11,258 nucleotides of DNA from JBOGEN01 sp050743265 (GTDB lineage: Bacteria; Actinomycetota; Actinomycetes; JBOGEN01): positions 1 through 11,258 of the forward strand of contig JBOGEN010000025.1 in NCBI GenBank assembly GCA_050743265.1, in the 5' to 3' direction. Below the pieces are notes generated by a model. The model saw only the letters and a program-made list of their open reading frames with translations, searched no databases and was not told where the DNA came from. The translations under genes and the position numbers were made by a program. Shown piece by piece: positions 5,551 through 11,258 of the stretch (within the stretch, counting starts at the first letter, position 1; the number at the start of each line of letters is the position of its first letter).

Positions 5551-6458
5551 CTGGGTACGCCGGCCGGTCGGCGCAGCCTCCGCGTCTCGCGGAAGGCCAA
5601 CCAGACCGACGCGTACCGGACGAACATCTCGCCGCAGACGTACGCCGCCCTCGCCCGTGGCGTCTCGAGGCTGCTCGAGGTCAGCGCACGGCGGACCGCG
5701 CCCACGGGCGGGCGCAGGGCCCGCGCGGATTCGCGCGTCCAGACCCCGACCGGACGGCCGGCCGCCTCGGCCTGGAGGTGGTGCTGCCGCGTCACCCGGC
5801 GCAGCTTGCCGTAGAGCGCCCGGTAGTCCGGCCGGGCCGGGTGCCGGACGACACAGGACGGGGCGTAGGCGATCGGGACAGCCCGTGACGTCGCCCGTCG
5901 CCCCCACTCCGCGTCACCTCCCGAGTGGAGCCGTTCGTCGAAGGCCCCGACGGCGTCGAACACCGCCCGGGTCGTGATCATGTTGGCGGTCACGCCGAAC
6001 CCGGGGCTCCGCTCCACGTACGTCTGTTGCGGGAACGCCCGGACCAGCTCGTACGCCTCGGCGGGATGCGGCCGGTGCGGGTCGCGGGCGAAGACCGCGA
6101 CGCGACCGGCGACGATCATGTCCCGCCCGCCGAGCGCGCCGACCGCCTCCCGGAGCCACGTCGGCGTGGGTCGGCAGTCGGCGTCAGTGAACGCCAGGAC
6201 CGCGCCTCGGGAGGCAGACAGGGCGGCGTTGCGGGCGGCGTACGAGCCGGGGCGTGGCTCCCGGACCAGGCGGACCCCGACGAAGCGCCCGATCACCGGC
6301 TCCGGGTCGTCCAGCGAGCCGTTGTCGGCCACGACGACCTCGAAGCGCGTGGGCGGGTAGTCCTGGCGGGACAGAGCCTCGAGGCACGTCACCAGGGCGG
6401 CGCTGTCGTCCTTGACCGGGACCACGACGGAGACGAACGGCAGGTCGGCTGCCGTCAC
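5526..6458 (-). CDS. Glycosyltransferase family 2
   Basis: The 310-residue protein starts at GTG 6458, which overlaps the stop of the upstream gene as GTGA and follows GGAGGGA. It opens with FVSVVVPVKDD, the usual GT-A entry strand, then VVADNGSLDDPEPV and RPGSYAARNAAL. The metal and nucleotide binding DXD is D92-A93-D94 in FTDADCRP. GFGVTANMITTRAVFDAVGAFDERL and GGDAEWGRRA form the acceptor-side region common in GT2. No transmembrane segment is apparent, so it is a soluble or membrane-attached transferase using a nucleotide sugar. It is the last gene of the minus-strand trio. Its final eight or so codons lie in the overlap with the low-GC methyltransferase gene, so its C-terminal tail may have been replaced when that gene arrived. 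Sugar specificity is unknown. Confidence 0.88.
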   Translation of the reverse strand: MTAADLPFVSVVVPVKDDSAALVTCLEALSRQDYPPTRFEVVVADNGSLDDPEPVIGRFVGVRLVREPRPGSYAARNAALSASRGAVLAFTDADCRPTPTWLREAVGALGGRDMIVAGRVAVFARDPHRPHPAEAYELVRAFPQQTYVERSPGFGVTANMITTRAVFDAVGAFDERLHSGGDAEWGRRATSRAVPIAYAPSCVVRHPARPDYRALYGKLRRVTRQHHLQAEAAGRPVGVWTRESARALRPPVGAVRRALTSSSLETPRARAAYVCGEMFVRYASVWLAFRETRRLRRPAGVPSQVLESKK

Positions 6459-7303
6459 CAGAGGTCCCTCCGCCCGGTCACGAGGTTGCGTGCGCGCCGG
6501 GTGAGGCGGCTCTTGAGAAAGCGCCACCCGCCGTACTGCCGGAGGTCGAGGCTGGACTCCAGGACGACCCGCGCTTCGCGCTCGGCCCGAGCGGCGAACT
6601 CGTCGAACGTCTTGACCCCGTTGCGGATCGCTGAGAGAGGCATGGCGCCGACGAGGTCCGCCTCCGACCGGCGCAGCGTGTGCACGGACCTGGGGTCGTC
6701 CATGTTGTCCATGAGGACGAGCGGGTACGGGTAGCCGTTCACGAGCCCCGTGCGGGCGAGCCGCACGCACCACGCCGTGAAGGACAGGTCGTCTCGTACG
6801 GGTCCGACCCGGGCCAGGTGCTCGCGGCGGACGAGGTAGCCGTGTCCGCCCACCCAGTGGTTGCAGACGACCCGGTGCCCGCCGGGGAACGTCCCGATCC
6901 GCGGCTCACCCAGCTCGGGCACGAAGTCCTCGGCGGGGAAGGGCCAGCAGCCCAGGGCGCCGAAGCCGTCCCAGTCGTCCACCATCGTGCGGAGGGCCTG
7001 CACCCAGCCCGGCTCGACGAGGAAGTCGTCGTCGACCTTGCCCACGAACCGGGCGCGGCTGTTCTCCCAGAGCCAGTTCGTCGGTGCGGTGAGCCGCAGG
7101 TTCTCCTCGCTGTGGTGGAAGCGGGCCACCCGCGGGTCCGCGGCGTACGCGCGGGCGAGCTCGAGGGTCTCCGGGTGGCTGCCGTTCTGCCACAGCCACA
7201 CGCGGGTGTGCTCGTCGCAGGTGTCCAGCAGCCGCGGCAGCGAGCGTCCCAGGGCATCCGGCCGGTTGTACGAGATCATCAGGACGTCGGTGGACAGGTC
7301 CAC
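6455..7303 (-). CDS. GT-A-type glycosyltransferase (family 2-like)
   Basis: The start is taken as GTG 7303 because GGGGAG lies 5 bases upstream; GTG 7309, two codons earlier, would overlap the previous stop as GTGA but lacks a ribosome binding site. This gives 282 residues. It opens with DVLMISYNRPDALGRSLPRLL, typical of GT-A entry strands. The metal-binding triplet D91-D92-D93 is in FVGKVDDDFLVEPGW. Later segments HRVVCNHWVGGHGYLVRREHL and AWCVRLARTGLVNGYPYPLVLMDNMDD are Trp- and Asp-rich and differ from the two neighbouring transferases, so this is not a recent duplicate of either. The C-terminal part is basic (RFLKSRLTRRARN), which may help membrane binding. It is the middle gene of the minus-strand trio. 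The sugar is unknown. Confidence 0.82.
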   Translation of the reverse strand: MDLSTDVLMISYNRPDALGRSLPRLLDTCDEHTRVWLWQNGSHPETLELARAYAADPRVARFHHSEENLRLTAPTNWLWENSRARFVGKVDDDFLVEPGWVQALRTMVDDWDGFGALGCWPFPAEDFVPELGEPRIGTFPGGHRVVCNHWVGGHGYLVRREHLARVGPVRDDLSFTAWCVRLARTGLVNGYPYPLVLMDNMDDPRSVHTLRRSEADLVGAMPLSAIRNGVKTFDEFAARAEREARVVLESSLDLRQYGGWRFLKSRLTRRARNLVTGRRDLW

Positions 7304-7305
7304 GC

Positions 7306-8229
7306 TCACTCCCCGCGGGAAATCAGGTTCTGAGGGGGTGCCACCCGGACGGTTCGCGCGTTCACCCGTCCGCGAGAGAGCAGCTCGCGCTTGAGGCTGC
7401 CCCGGTTGCCCGAGGCGAAGCGCCACAGCGACGGACGGCACCGGGCGCGCTCGGCCGCCGAGATCGGGGCCCGCCGCAGGGCCCGCCCGAACTCGTGCAG
7501 CAGGCGCCATGTCGGGAAGGCGGCGTCCGGGACGGGCAGGCCGGTGTAGATGGCGTACCGCTCGCGCAGCCCCCACCGCCGGGTCGTCCGGCCCACGAAC
7601 TCACGGTTCATGAACAGTACGTCGTCTTCGTCCACCAGCCGGCCCTGCAGGCCCAGCTCGGCGAGCAGGACGCGGTCGGAGCGGGGGTAGGGCCCGTGCA
7701 GGCCGGTACGCCGGACCGCGGCCGTCCGGATGAGTCCCGAGATCTGGACGCACGAGTGACCCGTCCGGGTCAGCTCGCGGAACCGCTCGTGCGGCGTGGC
7801 CGCGTCGGTGCACAGGCCGTCCTCGACGATCTCGAGCGGGGCTCCCGTCTCGTCGATCTTGATGCTCCGCGTGTGGGCGAGCACGGCCGACGGGTCCTGG
7901 TCGAGCCGGGCCACGGTCGCGGCGAGGTAGCCGGGGTCGAGCACGTCGTCGTACATCGCCCACTTGAGGTACTCCCCGCGCACCTCGGGCACGAGCCGGT
8001 TGAAGTTCCACGTCAGGCCCCGGTTCTCCGGGCTGCGGTAGTGGACGATCCGGCGGTCCGCCCGAGCGAAGCGCTGGACGATGTCGGGCGTGCCGTCGGT
8101 GGAGCCGTTGTCGGCCACGAGCAGCTCGAAGTCCCCGAAGGCCTGGGTCACCAGGGACTCGAGGCACCCCTCGAGGAAGCGTTCCCCGTCGAACACCGGC
8201 AGCAGGATCGAGACACGCGGTGCTGACAC
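7306..8229 (-). CDS. Glycosyltransferase family 2
   Basis: The 307-residue protein starts at GTG 8229, with a GGGGG tract 5 bases before it; a GTG at 8283 has no such site and adds residues that do not resemble a GT N-terminus. The protein begins RVSILLPVFDGERFLEGCLES, followed by LLVADNGSTDGTPDIV and NRGLTWNFNRLV. The metal-binding acidic pair is D94-D95 in KWAMYDDVLDPGYL. The Trp-Asn-Phe-Asn and Met-Tyr-Asp-Asp patterns fit the WcaA-like part of GT2. It is the first gene of the minus-strand trio, and its stop TGA is followed within a few bases by the next start. The C-terminal half is Arg-rich. Its promoter must lie in the 8230-8541 spacer. Donor and acceptor are unknown. Confidence 0.88.
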   Translation of the reverse strand: MSAPRVSILLPVFDGERFLEGCLESLVTQAFGDFELLVADNGSTDGTPDIVQRFARADRRIVHYRSPENRGLTWNFNRLVPEVRGEYLKWAMYDDVLDPGYLAATVARLDQDPSAVLAHTRSIKIDETGAPLEIVEDGLCTDAATPHERFRELTRTGHSCVQISGLIRTAAVRRTGLHGPYPRSDRVLLAELGLQGRLVDEDDVLFMNREFVGRTTRRWGLRERYAIYTGLPVPDAAFPTWRLLHEFGRALRRAPISAAERARCRPSLWRFASGNRGSLKRELLSRGRVNARTVRVAPPQNLISRGE

Positions 8230-8300
8230 CAGACCCCCAAAGCTCACGTACGCCAGGCATGCGTCGGGTCGCCCGGCCCCCACTCAGGCGCCCCGACCGC

Positions 8301-8378
8301 CCGCCGTACGGGAACAATAATGTCCCGGGTTCCGGCGGAGTGGGTGAATTGCCGAACCCCTGTGCGTCCGGAGACAGG
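8301..8378. repeat. Chain of overlapping inverted repeats
   Basis: CCGCCG (8301-8306) matches CGGCGG (8333-8338) around an inner GGGAACA/TGTCCC pair that surrounds an AT-rich core. GGGTTC-C-GGC (8327-8336) matches GCC-GAACCC (8351-8359) with one bulge and 9 pairs. CCTGT (8359-8363) matches ACAGG (8374-8378). The first two stems share bases 8333-8336 and cannot form together. They could work as an mRNA leader for either direction or as protein-binding sites. Confidence 0.5.
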
Positions 8379-8408
8379 ACGAGCTCGGTCCGGTTCGGTC
8401 GGCTCGCC

Positions 8409-8474
8409 GGATACCGTGCGGTGGGCCGGGGACTCTTGGGAGAATCGGCGTGCGCCCGGTATCGCCCGGTATCC
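8409..8474. repeat. Tandem 10-bp direct repeat and 8-bp inverted repeat
   Basis: CGCCCGGTAT stands twice head to tail (8453-8462, 8463-8472), exactly one helical turn apart. The second copy continues to CGGTATCC (8467-8474), which is the inverted match of GGATACCG (8409-8416). Sites of equal face on the helix and an inverted partner suggest a regulator binding region upstream of the aminotransferase gene. Confidence 0.5.
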
Positions 8475-8541
8475 AAGCACCGACGGAGAGTCAGGCCGTC
8501 ACCGCGAGTCGCGGATGAGGCGCACCGAAACAGGGGGGCCA

Positions 8542-9897
8542 GTGAGCCTGTACGTCGAACAGCAGCGGGGCACGTCCCGGCCCGAACCCGACCGCTTCGA
8601 GAGGTCCGCCGAGGCGAGCGCGCGGCTGGGCGCCCTCGTCCCGGGCGGGGCCCACACCTACGCCAAGGGCGAGGACCAGTACCCGGAGCACATGGCGCCC
8701 GTGATCACCCACGGGCGCGGCGCCCACGTGTGGGACGTGGACGGCCACGACCTCATCGAGTACGGCAGCGGGCTGCGTGCGGTCAGCCTGGGGCACGTGC
8801 ACCCCCGGGTGACCGAGGCGGCACGGCGCGCCCTCGACCTGGGCGCCAACTTCACCCGGCCGTCCCACCTCGAGCTGGAGGCTGCCGAGGCGCTGCTCGG
8901 CGTGCTGCCTCGGGCGGACATGGTGAAGTTCGCCAAGAACGGCTCGGACGTCACCACGGCGGCCGTCCGGCTGGCCCGTGCCGTCACCGGTCGCGACCTG
9001 GTGGCCGTCTGCCGGGACCACCCCTTCTTCTCCACCGACGACTGGTTCATCGGGACGACCCCGATGGCGGCGGGCATCCCCGCGCCGGTCCGCGCGCTCA
9101 CGCTGGGGTTCGCCTACGACGACCTGACCGACCTCGAGCGGCTCTTCGCGGCTCACCCCGGCCGTATCGCGTGCCTGGTCATGGAGGCCGCGACCGGGGT
9201 GGAGCCGTCGCCGGGCTACCTCGCGGGCGTACGCCGGCTCTGCGACGCCCACGGGACGCTGCTCGTCTTCGACGAGATGATCACGGGCTTCCGCTGGTCG
9301 GTCGGCGGGGCGCAGGAGACGTACGGCGTGACACCGGACCTGTCCACGTTCGGCAAGGCGCTGGGCAACGGGTTCGCCGTGGCCGCCCTCGCCGGGCGAC
9401 GTGAGGTGATGGAGCGCGGCGGAACATCTCACGGCGGCGAGCGCGTGTTCCTGCTCTCGACCACCCACGGGGCGGAGACCCACTCCCTCGCCGCTGCATG
9501 CGCAGTGATCGAGACCTACACCTCCGAGCCGGTGATCGAGACGCTGGAGGCACGGGGCGAGCGGCTGCGAGCCGGCGTACGGCGGGCCGCGGCCGAGGCG
9601 GGCGTGGGGGACCACGTGCTCGTGCTCGGCCGCACGTCCAACCTCGTGCACGCCACGCTGGACGCCGACGGGCAGCGTTCTCAAGCCTTCCGCACGCTGT
9701 TCCTCCAGGAGCTGCTGCGCCGCGGGGTGCTGGCGCCCTCCTTCGTGGTGAGCGCCGCCCTCACCGAGGACGACGTGGACGCCACCGTCGACGCGGTCTT
9801 CGAGGCCTGCCAGGTGTACCGCCGCGCGCTCGAGGACGGCGTGGAGCACTACCTGCACGGACGGCCGGTCAAGCCGGTGTTCCGCCCGTACGCCTGA
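8542..9897 (+). CDS. Class III aminotransferase, glutamate-1-semialdehyde aminomutase-like
   Basis: The 451-residue protein starts at GTG 8542 after AGGGGGG; an in-frame ATG at 8515 lacks a ribosome binding site. Family features are PGGAHTYAKGEDQYP near the N-terminus, NGSDVTTAAVRLARA (phosphate side of PLP), FDEMITGFRW with Asp244 for the pyridine nitrogen, and the Schiff-base Lys272 in STFGKALGNGF. These match the glutamate-1-semialdehyde 2,1-aminomutase group in fold. Its position next to an RmlC-type epimerase and facing a cytidylyltransferase argues against a role in haem synthesis, so it probably aminates a keto-sugar or related intermediate; that substrate is inferred. The C-terminal residues 420-451 include HYLHGRPVKPVFRPYA. 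The gap to the next gene is 12 bases, so the two genes share a transcript. Confidence 0.88.
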   Translation: MSLYVEQQRGTSRPEPDRFERSAEASARLGALVPGGAHTYAKGEDQYPEHMAPVITHGRGAHVWDVDGHDLIEYGSGLRAVSLGHVHPRVTEAARRALDLGANFTRPSHLELEAAEALLGVLPRADMVKFAKNGSDVTTAAVRLARAVTGRDLVAVCRDHPFFSTDDWFIGTTPMAAGIPAPVRALTLGFAYDDLTDLERLFAAHPGRIACLVMEAATGVEPSPGYLAGVRRLCDAHGTLLVFDEMITGFRWSVGGAQETYGVTPDLSTFGKALGNGFAVAALAGRREVMERGGTSHGGERVFLLSTTHGAETHSLAAACAVIETYTSEPVIETLEARGERLRAGVRRAAAEAGVGDHVLVLGRTSNLVHATLDADGQRSQAFRTLFLQELLRRGVLAPSFVVSAALTEDDVDATVDAVFEACQVYRRALEDGVEHYLHGRPVKPVFRPYA

Positions 9898-9909
9898 GAG
9901 GGGCCGGAC

Positions 9910-10458
9910 GTGAAGGTCGTCACGACGTCGCTGCCCGGCGTGCTCCTGCTCGAGCCGACCGCGCACCGGGACGAGCGGGGCTTCTTCGTCCGGACGTTCG
10001 ACGCCGCCACCGCGCGTGAGGCCGGCCTGGACCACGCCGCGTTCGTGCAGGACAGCCAGTCCCGCAGCCGGCTCGGGGCGCTACGCGGCCTGCACCTGCG
10101 GCGGGGGAGCGGCGAGGCCAAGCTCGTCCGCTGCGCCTCCGGCGCGATCTACGACGTGGTGGTGGACCTTCGGCCGGCGTCTGCGACCTTCCGCCGGTGG
10201 GAGGCCTTCCGCCTGGACGACACCGACCACCGGGTGCTCTACGTCCCGCGGGGGTTCGGACACGGCTGGCAGGCGCTCACGGACCCGGCGGACGTCTGCT
10301 ACCGCATCGACGCCGAGCACGACCCGAGCGAGGACGTCACCGTCGCGTACGACGACGCAGAGCTGGGAGTCACCTGGCCGCTGCCGGTGAGCGTGATGAG
10401 CGAGCGCGACCGCACCGCGCCTGCCCTGAGCGAGGTCCTGCCCCTGCTCACGGGGTGA
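9910..10458 (+). CDS. RmlC-family sugar 3,5-epimerase
   Basis: The 182-residue protein starts at GTG 9910 after GAGAGGGG. It has the length and order of dTDP-4-dehydrorhamnose 3,5-epimerases: HRDERGFFVRTFD, QDSQSRSRLGALRGLH with His62, KLV with Lys71, DLRPASATF, VPRGFGHGW with His118, and a late ERDR. The fold is a cupin dimer. Tyr131 is kept, but the second aromatic of the usual DYxxP segment reads A135-E136-H137-D138-P139, so an aromatic side chain near the active site is lost. The family epimerises C3 and C5, or only one of them, in 4-keto-6-deoxy nucleotide sugars. The nearby cytidylyltransferase tail suggests a CDP-linked substrate in place of dTDP; this is inference. It overlaps the converging deacetylase gene by 11 bases. 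Confidence 0.88.
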   Translation: MKVVTTSLPGVLLLEPTAHRDERGFFVRTFDAATAREAGLDHAAFVQDSQSRSRLGALRGLHLRRGSGEAKLVRCASGAIYDVVVDLRPASATFRRWEAFRLDDTDHRVLYVPRGFGHGWQALTDPADVCYRIDAEHDPSEDVTVAYDDAELGVTWPLPVSVMSERDRTAPALSEVLPLLTG

Positions 10459-11107
10459 ACGACAGCACGGCCTTCCCCACGGAGAACGCCTCGGCGTACG
10501 CGGCGCGGCACTCCATGCCCCGGAGCCGGGCGAGGGCGCGGAACGTCTCGTCGGTGAACCAGTCGCGGCCGCGCTGCGAGGCGAAGCATTCCCACAGCAG
10601 GGCGTACTTGCGGGCGACGTGCTCCGCGCTGAGCGGGACGTAGTGCGTCGGCCGGGCAGCGCCGAGGTCCCCGTCCCACTTGGGGATCTCGTAGTGGAGA
10701 ACCAGGTGGTCGCGGAACGCGGTGGGGACGAGCTCGCCGAGTAGCCGGTGGTCCTGGTGGGCGTCCTGCGGAGAGGGGGCCAGCACCACGTCCGGACGCG
10801 TCCGCGCGGCCAGGTCCTCGACGAGGCTCTTCGTCTCTGCCCACTGGGCGGGCAGGTGCCCGTCGACTAGCGCGTGTACCTCGGTCGTGTGCTCCGCCGG
10901 GGCGAGGAACGCCTTCGCGCTGAGGTTCGCCTCGGTGGCTCGCTCGGGCGTCGAGGTGCACACGGCGACGTGCACCGTGAGGCCTGCCATCTCGTCGGCG
11001 AGGCGGAGCAGCGTCCCGCCGCAGCCGATCTCGATGTCGTCCGGGTGCGCACCGATGGCGAGGACGGAGAGCGGCCGGCCAGGCCCGGCAAGGGTGAGCG
11101 GGAGCAC
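10448..11107 (-). CDS. PIG-L / LmbE-type deacetylase
   Basis: The 219-residue protein starts at GTG 11107, with GAGG 6 bases upstream and only 7 bases after the stop of the cytidylyltransferase gene. The zinc site is in AHPDDIE (His21, Asp23, Asp24) and in H117-Q-D-H120, as in N-acetylglucosaminyl-phosphatidylinositol deacetylases, MshB and LmbE proteins. Known members remove acetyl groups from N-acetyl sugars in small molecules, glycolipids or antibiotics. Here the gene sits in a nucleotide-sugar operon, so a sugar amide intermediate is likely. Its 3' end overlaps the epimerase gene by 11 bases on the other strand, with no terminator between. MshB of mycothiol synthesis is a less likely reading, as MshB is longer and not found in such a cluster. 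Confidence 0.87.
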   Translation of the reverse strand: MLPLTLAGPGRPLSVLAIGAHPDDIEIGCGGTLLRLADEMAGLTVHVAVCTSTPERATEANLSAKAFLAPAEHTTEVHALVDGHLPAQWAETKSLVEDLAARTRPDVVLAPSPQDAHQDHRLLGELVPTAFRDHLVLHYEIPKWDGDLGAARPTHYVPLSAEHVARKYALLWECFASQRGRDWFTDETFRALARLRGMECRAAYAEAFSVGKAVLSFTP

Positions 11108-11114
11108 GGCGGCC

Positions 11115-11258
11115 TCAGCGCGGCGCCGGGACGCGCCCCGCGGTGGCGCCGGACCGGTCGCCCCGCACGTCCCACACCGCCCAGGGTCGGTCGCCGCGGT
11201 GGTACATGTCTTCGAGGTGGGAGCGTTCCTTGACGGTGTCGGCGGGCATCCAGAACCC
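11115..11258 (-). CDS. rfbF: Glucose-1-phosphate cytidylyltransferase, C-terminal end (cut by window edge)
   Basis: Only the last 47 residues and the stop are in the window; the gene continues past the right edge. The segment GFWMPADTVKERSHLEDMY followed by RPWAVWD matches the C-terminus of RfbF/DdhA enzymes (GFW-P-DT-R-LE-LW, then PW-VW) as I recall them. These enzymes join glucose 1-phosphate and CTP to CDP-glucose, the first step to CDP-linked 6-deoxy and 3,6-dideoxy sugars. A tail of about 16 residues beyond the usual VW end (GDRSGATAGRVPAPR) is an addition. The PIG-L gene begins 7 bases after the stop, so both are on one transcript. The reading rests on a short C-terminal match. Confidence 0.7.
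   Translation of the reverse strand, partial: GFWMPADTVKERSHLEDMYHRGDRPWAVWDVRGDRSGATAGRVPAPR

Larger units (their letters stand above)
8230..8541. other. Divergent intergenic region with hairpins and repeats
   Basis: No gene is supported in these 312 bases. The left half (8301-8378) holds three successive inverted repeats, and the right half holds a tandem 10-bp repeat and an 8-bp inverted repeat (8409-8474). The plus strand has TAATGT at 8318-8323, which fits a -10 pattern but has no good -35. Two divergent units start here: the glycosyltransferase trio (minus) and the aminotransferase/epimerase pair (plus). Confidence 0.75.

Noticed and set aside
8318..8323. TAATGT as a confident -10 promoter box
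   Set aside because: It has no acceptable -35 at 16-19 bases and lies in the AT-rich loop of an inverted repeat, which would explain the bases equally well.
8542..9897. True haem-pathway HemL
   Set aside because: The fold and PLP residues agree, but the neighbours are polysaccharide genes and no haem gene is near, so a sugar-related role is preferred while specificity stays open.
8491..10035. Long minus-strand open frame opposite the aminotransferase gene
   Set aside because: No motif or family resemblance; the plus strand encodes a complete class III aminotransferase with all PLP residues.

Overview
The window is very GC-rich (one neighbour gene line counts 78% GC; most genes look above 70%), eight of its ten complete genes start with GTG, and several genes overlap by GTGA. 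Together with a secreted protein carrying a Pro-Thr linker, this points to a high-GC actinobacterium, possibly near Nocardioides or the Intrasporangiaceae, though the genus cannot be fixed from the sequence. The window is a stretch of a surface- or exo-polysaccharide biosynthesis cluster. It holds ten complete genes and one gene cut by the right edge. No flippase, polymerase or initiating phosphosugar transferase is present, so the cluster must extend beyond the window.

Region 1 (38-2042): a secreted protein on the minus strand has a signal peptide, two Ig-like domains, a 15-unit Pro-Thr linker and a right-handed parallel beta-helix domain. It is preceded by a 346-base divergent intergenic region. 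The leader of its mRNA can fold into a domain closed by a 10-bp stem. The 3' strand of that stem is also part of a perfect alternative hairpin, and an internal loop is complementary to the ribosome binding site. This looks like a switch-type leader RNA of no class I can firmly name.

Region 2 (2043-5550, plus): a three-gene unit coupled by GTGA overlaps. It encodes an AlgD-like GDP-mannose 6-dehydrogenase, a GT4 glycosyltransferase, and a class I methyltransferase whose base composition is clearly lower in GC than its neighbours. Two back-to-back hairpins mark the entry to the low-GC segment, and the segment ends in a 25-base tail-to-tail overlap with the next gene.

Region 3 (5526-8229, minus): three consecutive GT-A-type glycosyltransferases, tightly packed and read toward the methyltransferase.

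Region 4 (8230-8541): a 312-base divergent spacer with a chain of mutually exclusive hairpins, a tandem 10-bp repeat and an inverted repeat.

Region 5 (8542-11258): a class III aminotransferase resembling glutamate-1-semialdehyde aminomutase and an RmlC-family sugar epimerase (plus) face a PIG-L/LmbE-type deacetylase and the tail of a glucose-1-phosphate cytidylyltransferase (minus). These four genes suggest a CDP-linked deoxy (amino) sugar branch.

Taken together, the region would supply a uronic acid donor (GDP-mannuronate) and a modified CDP-sugar, join them with at least four glycosyltransferases, methylate or deacetylate the product, and secrete a beta-helix protein that binds or processes the polymer. 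The enzyme classes are seen in the sequence; the joint pathway is inference.
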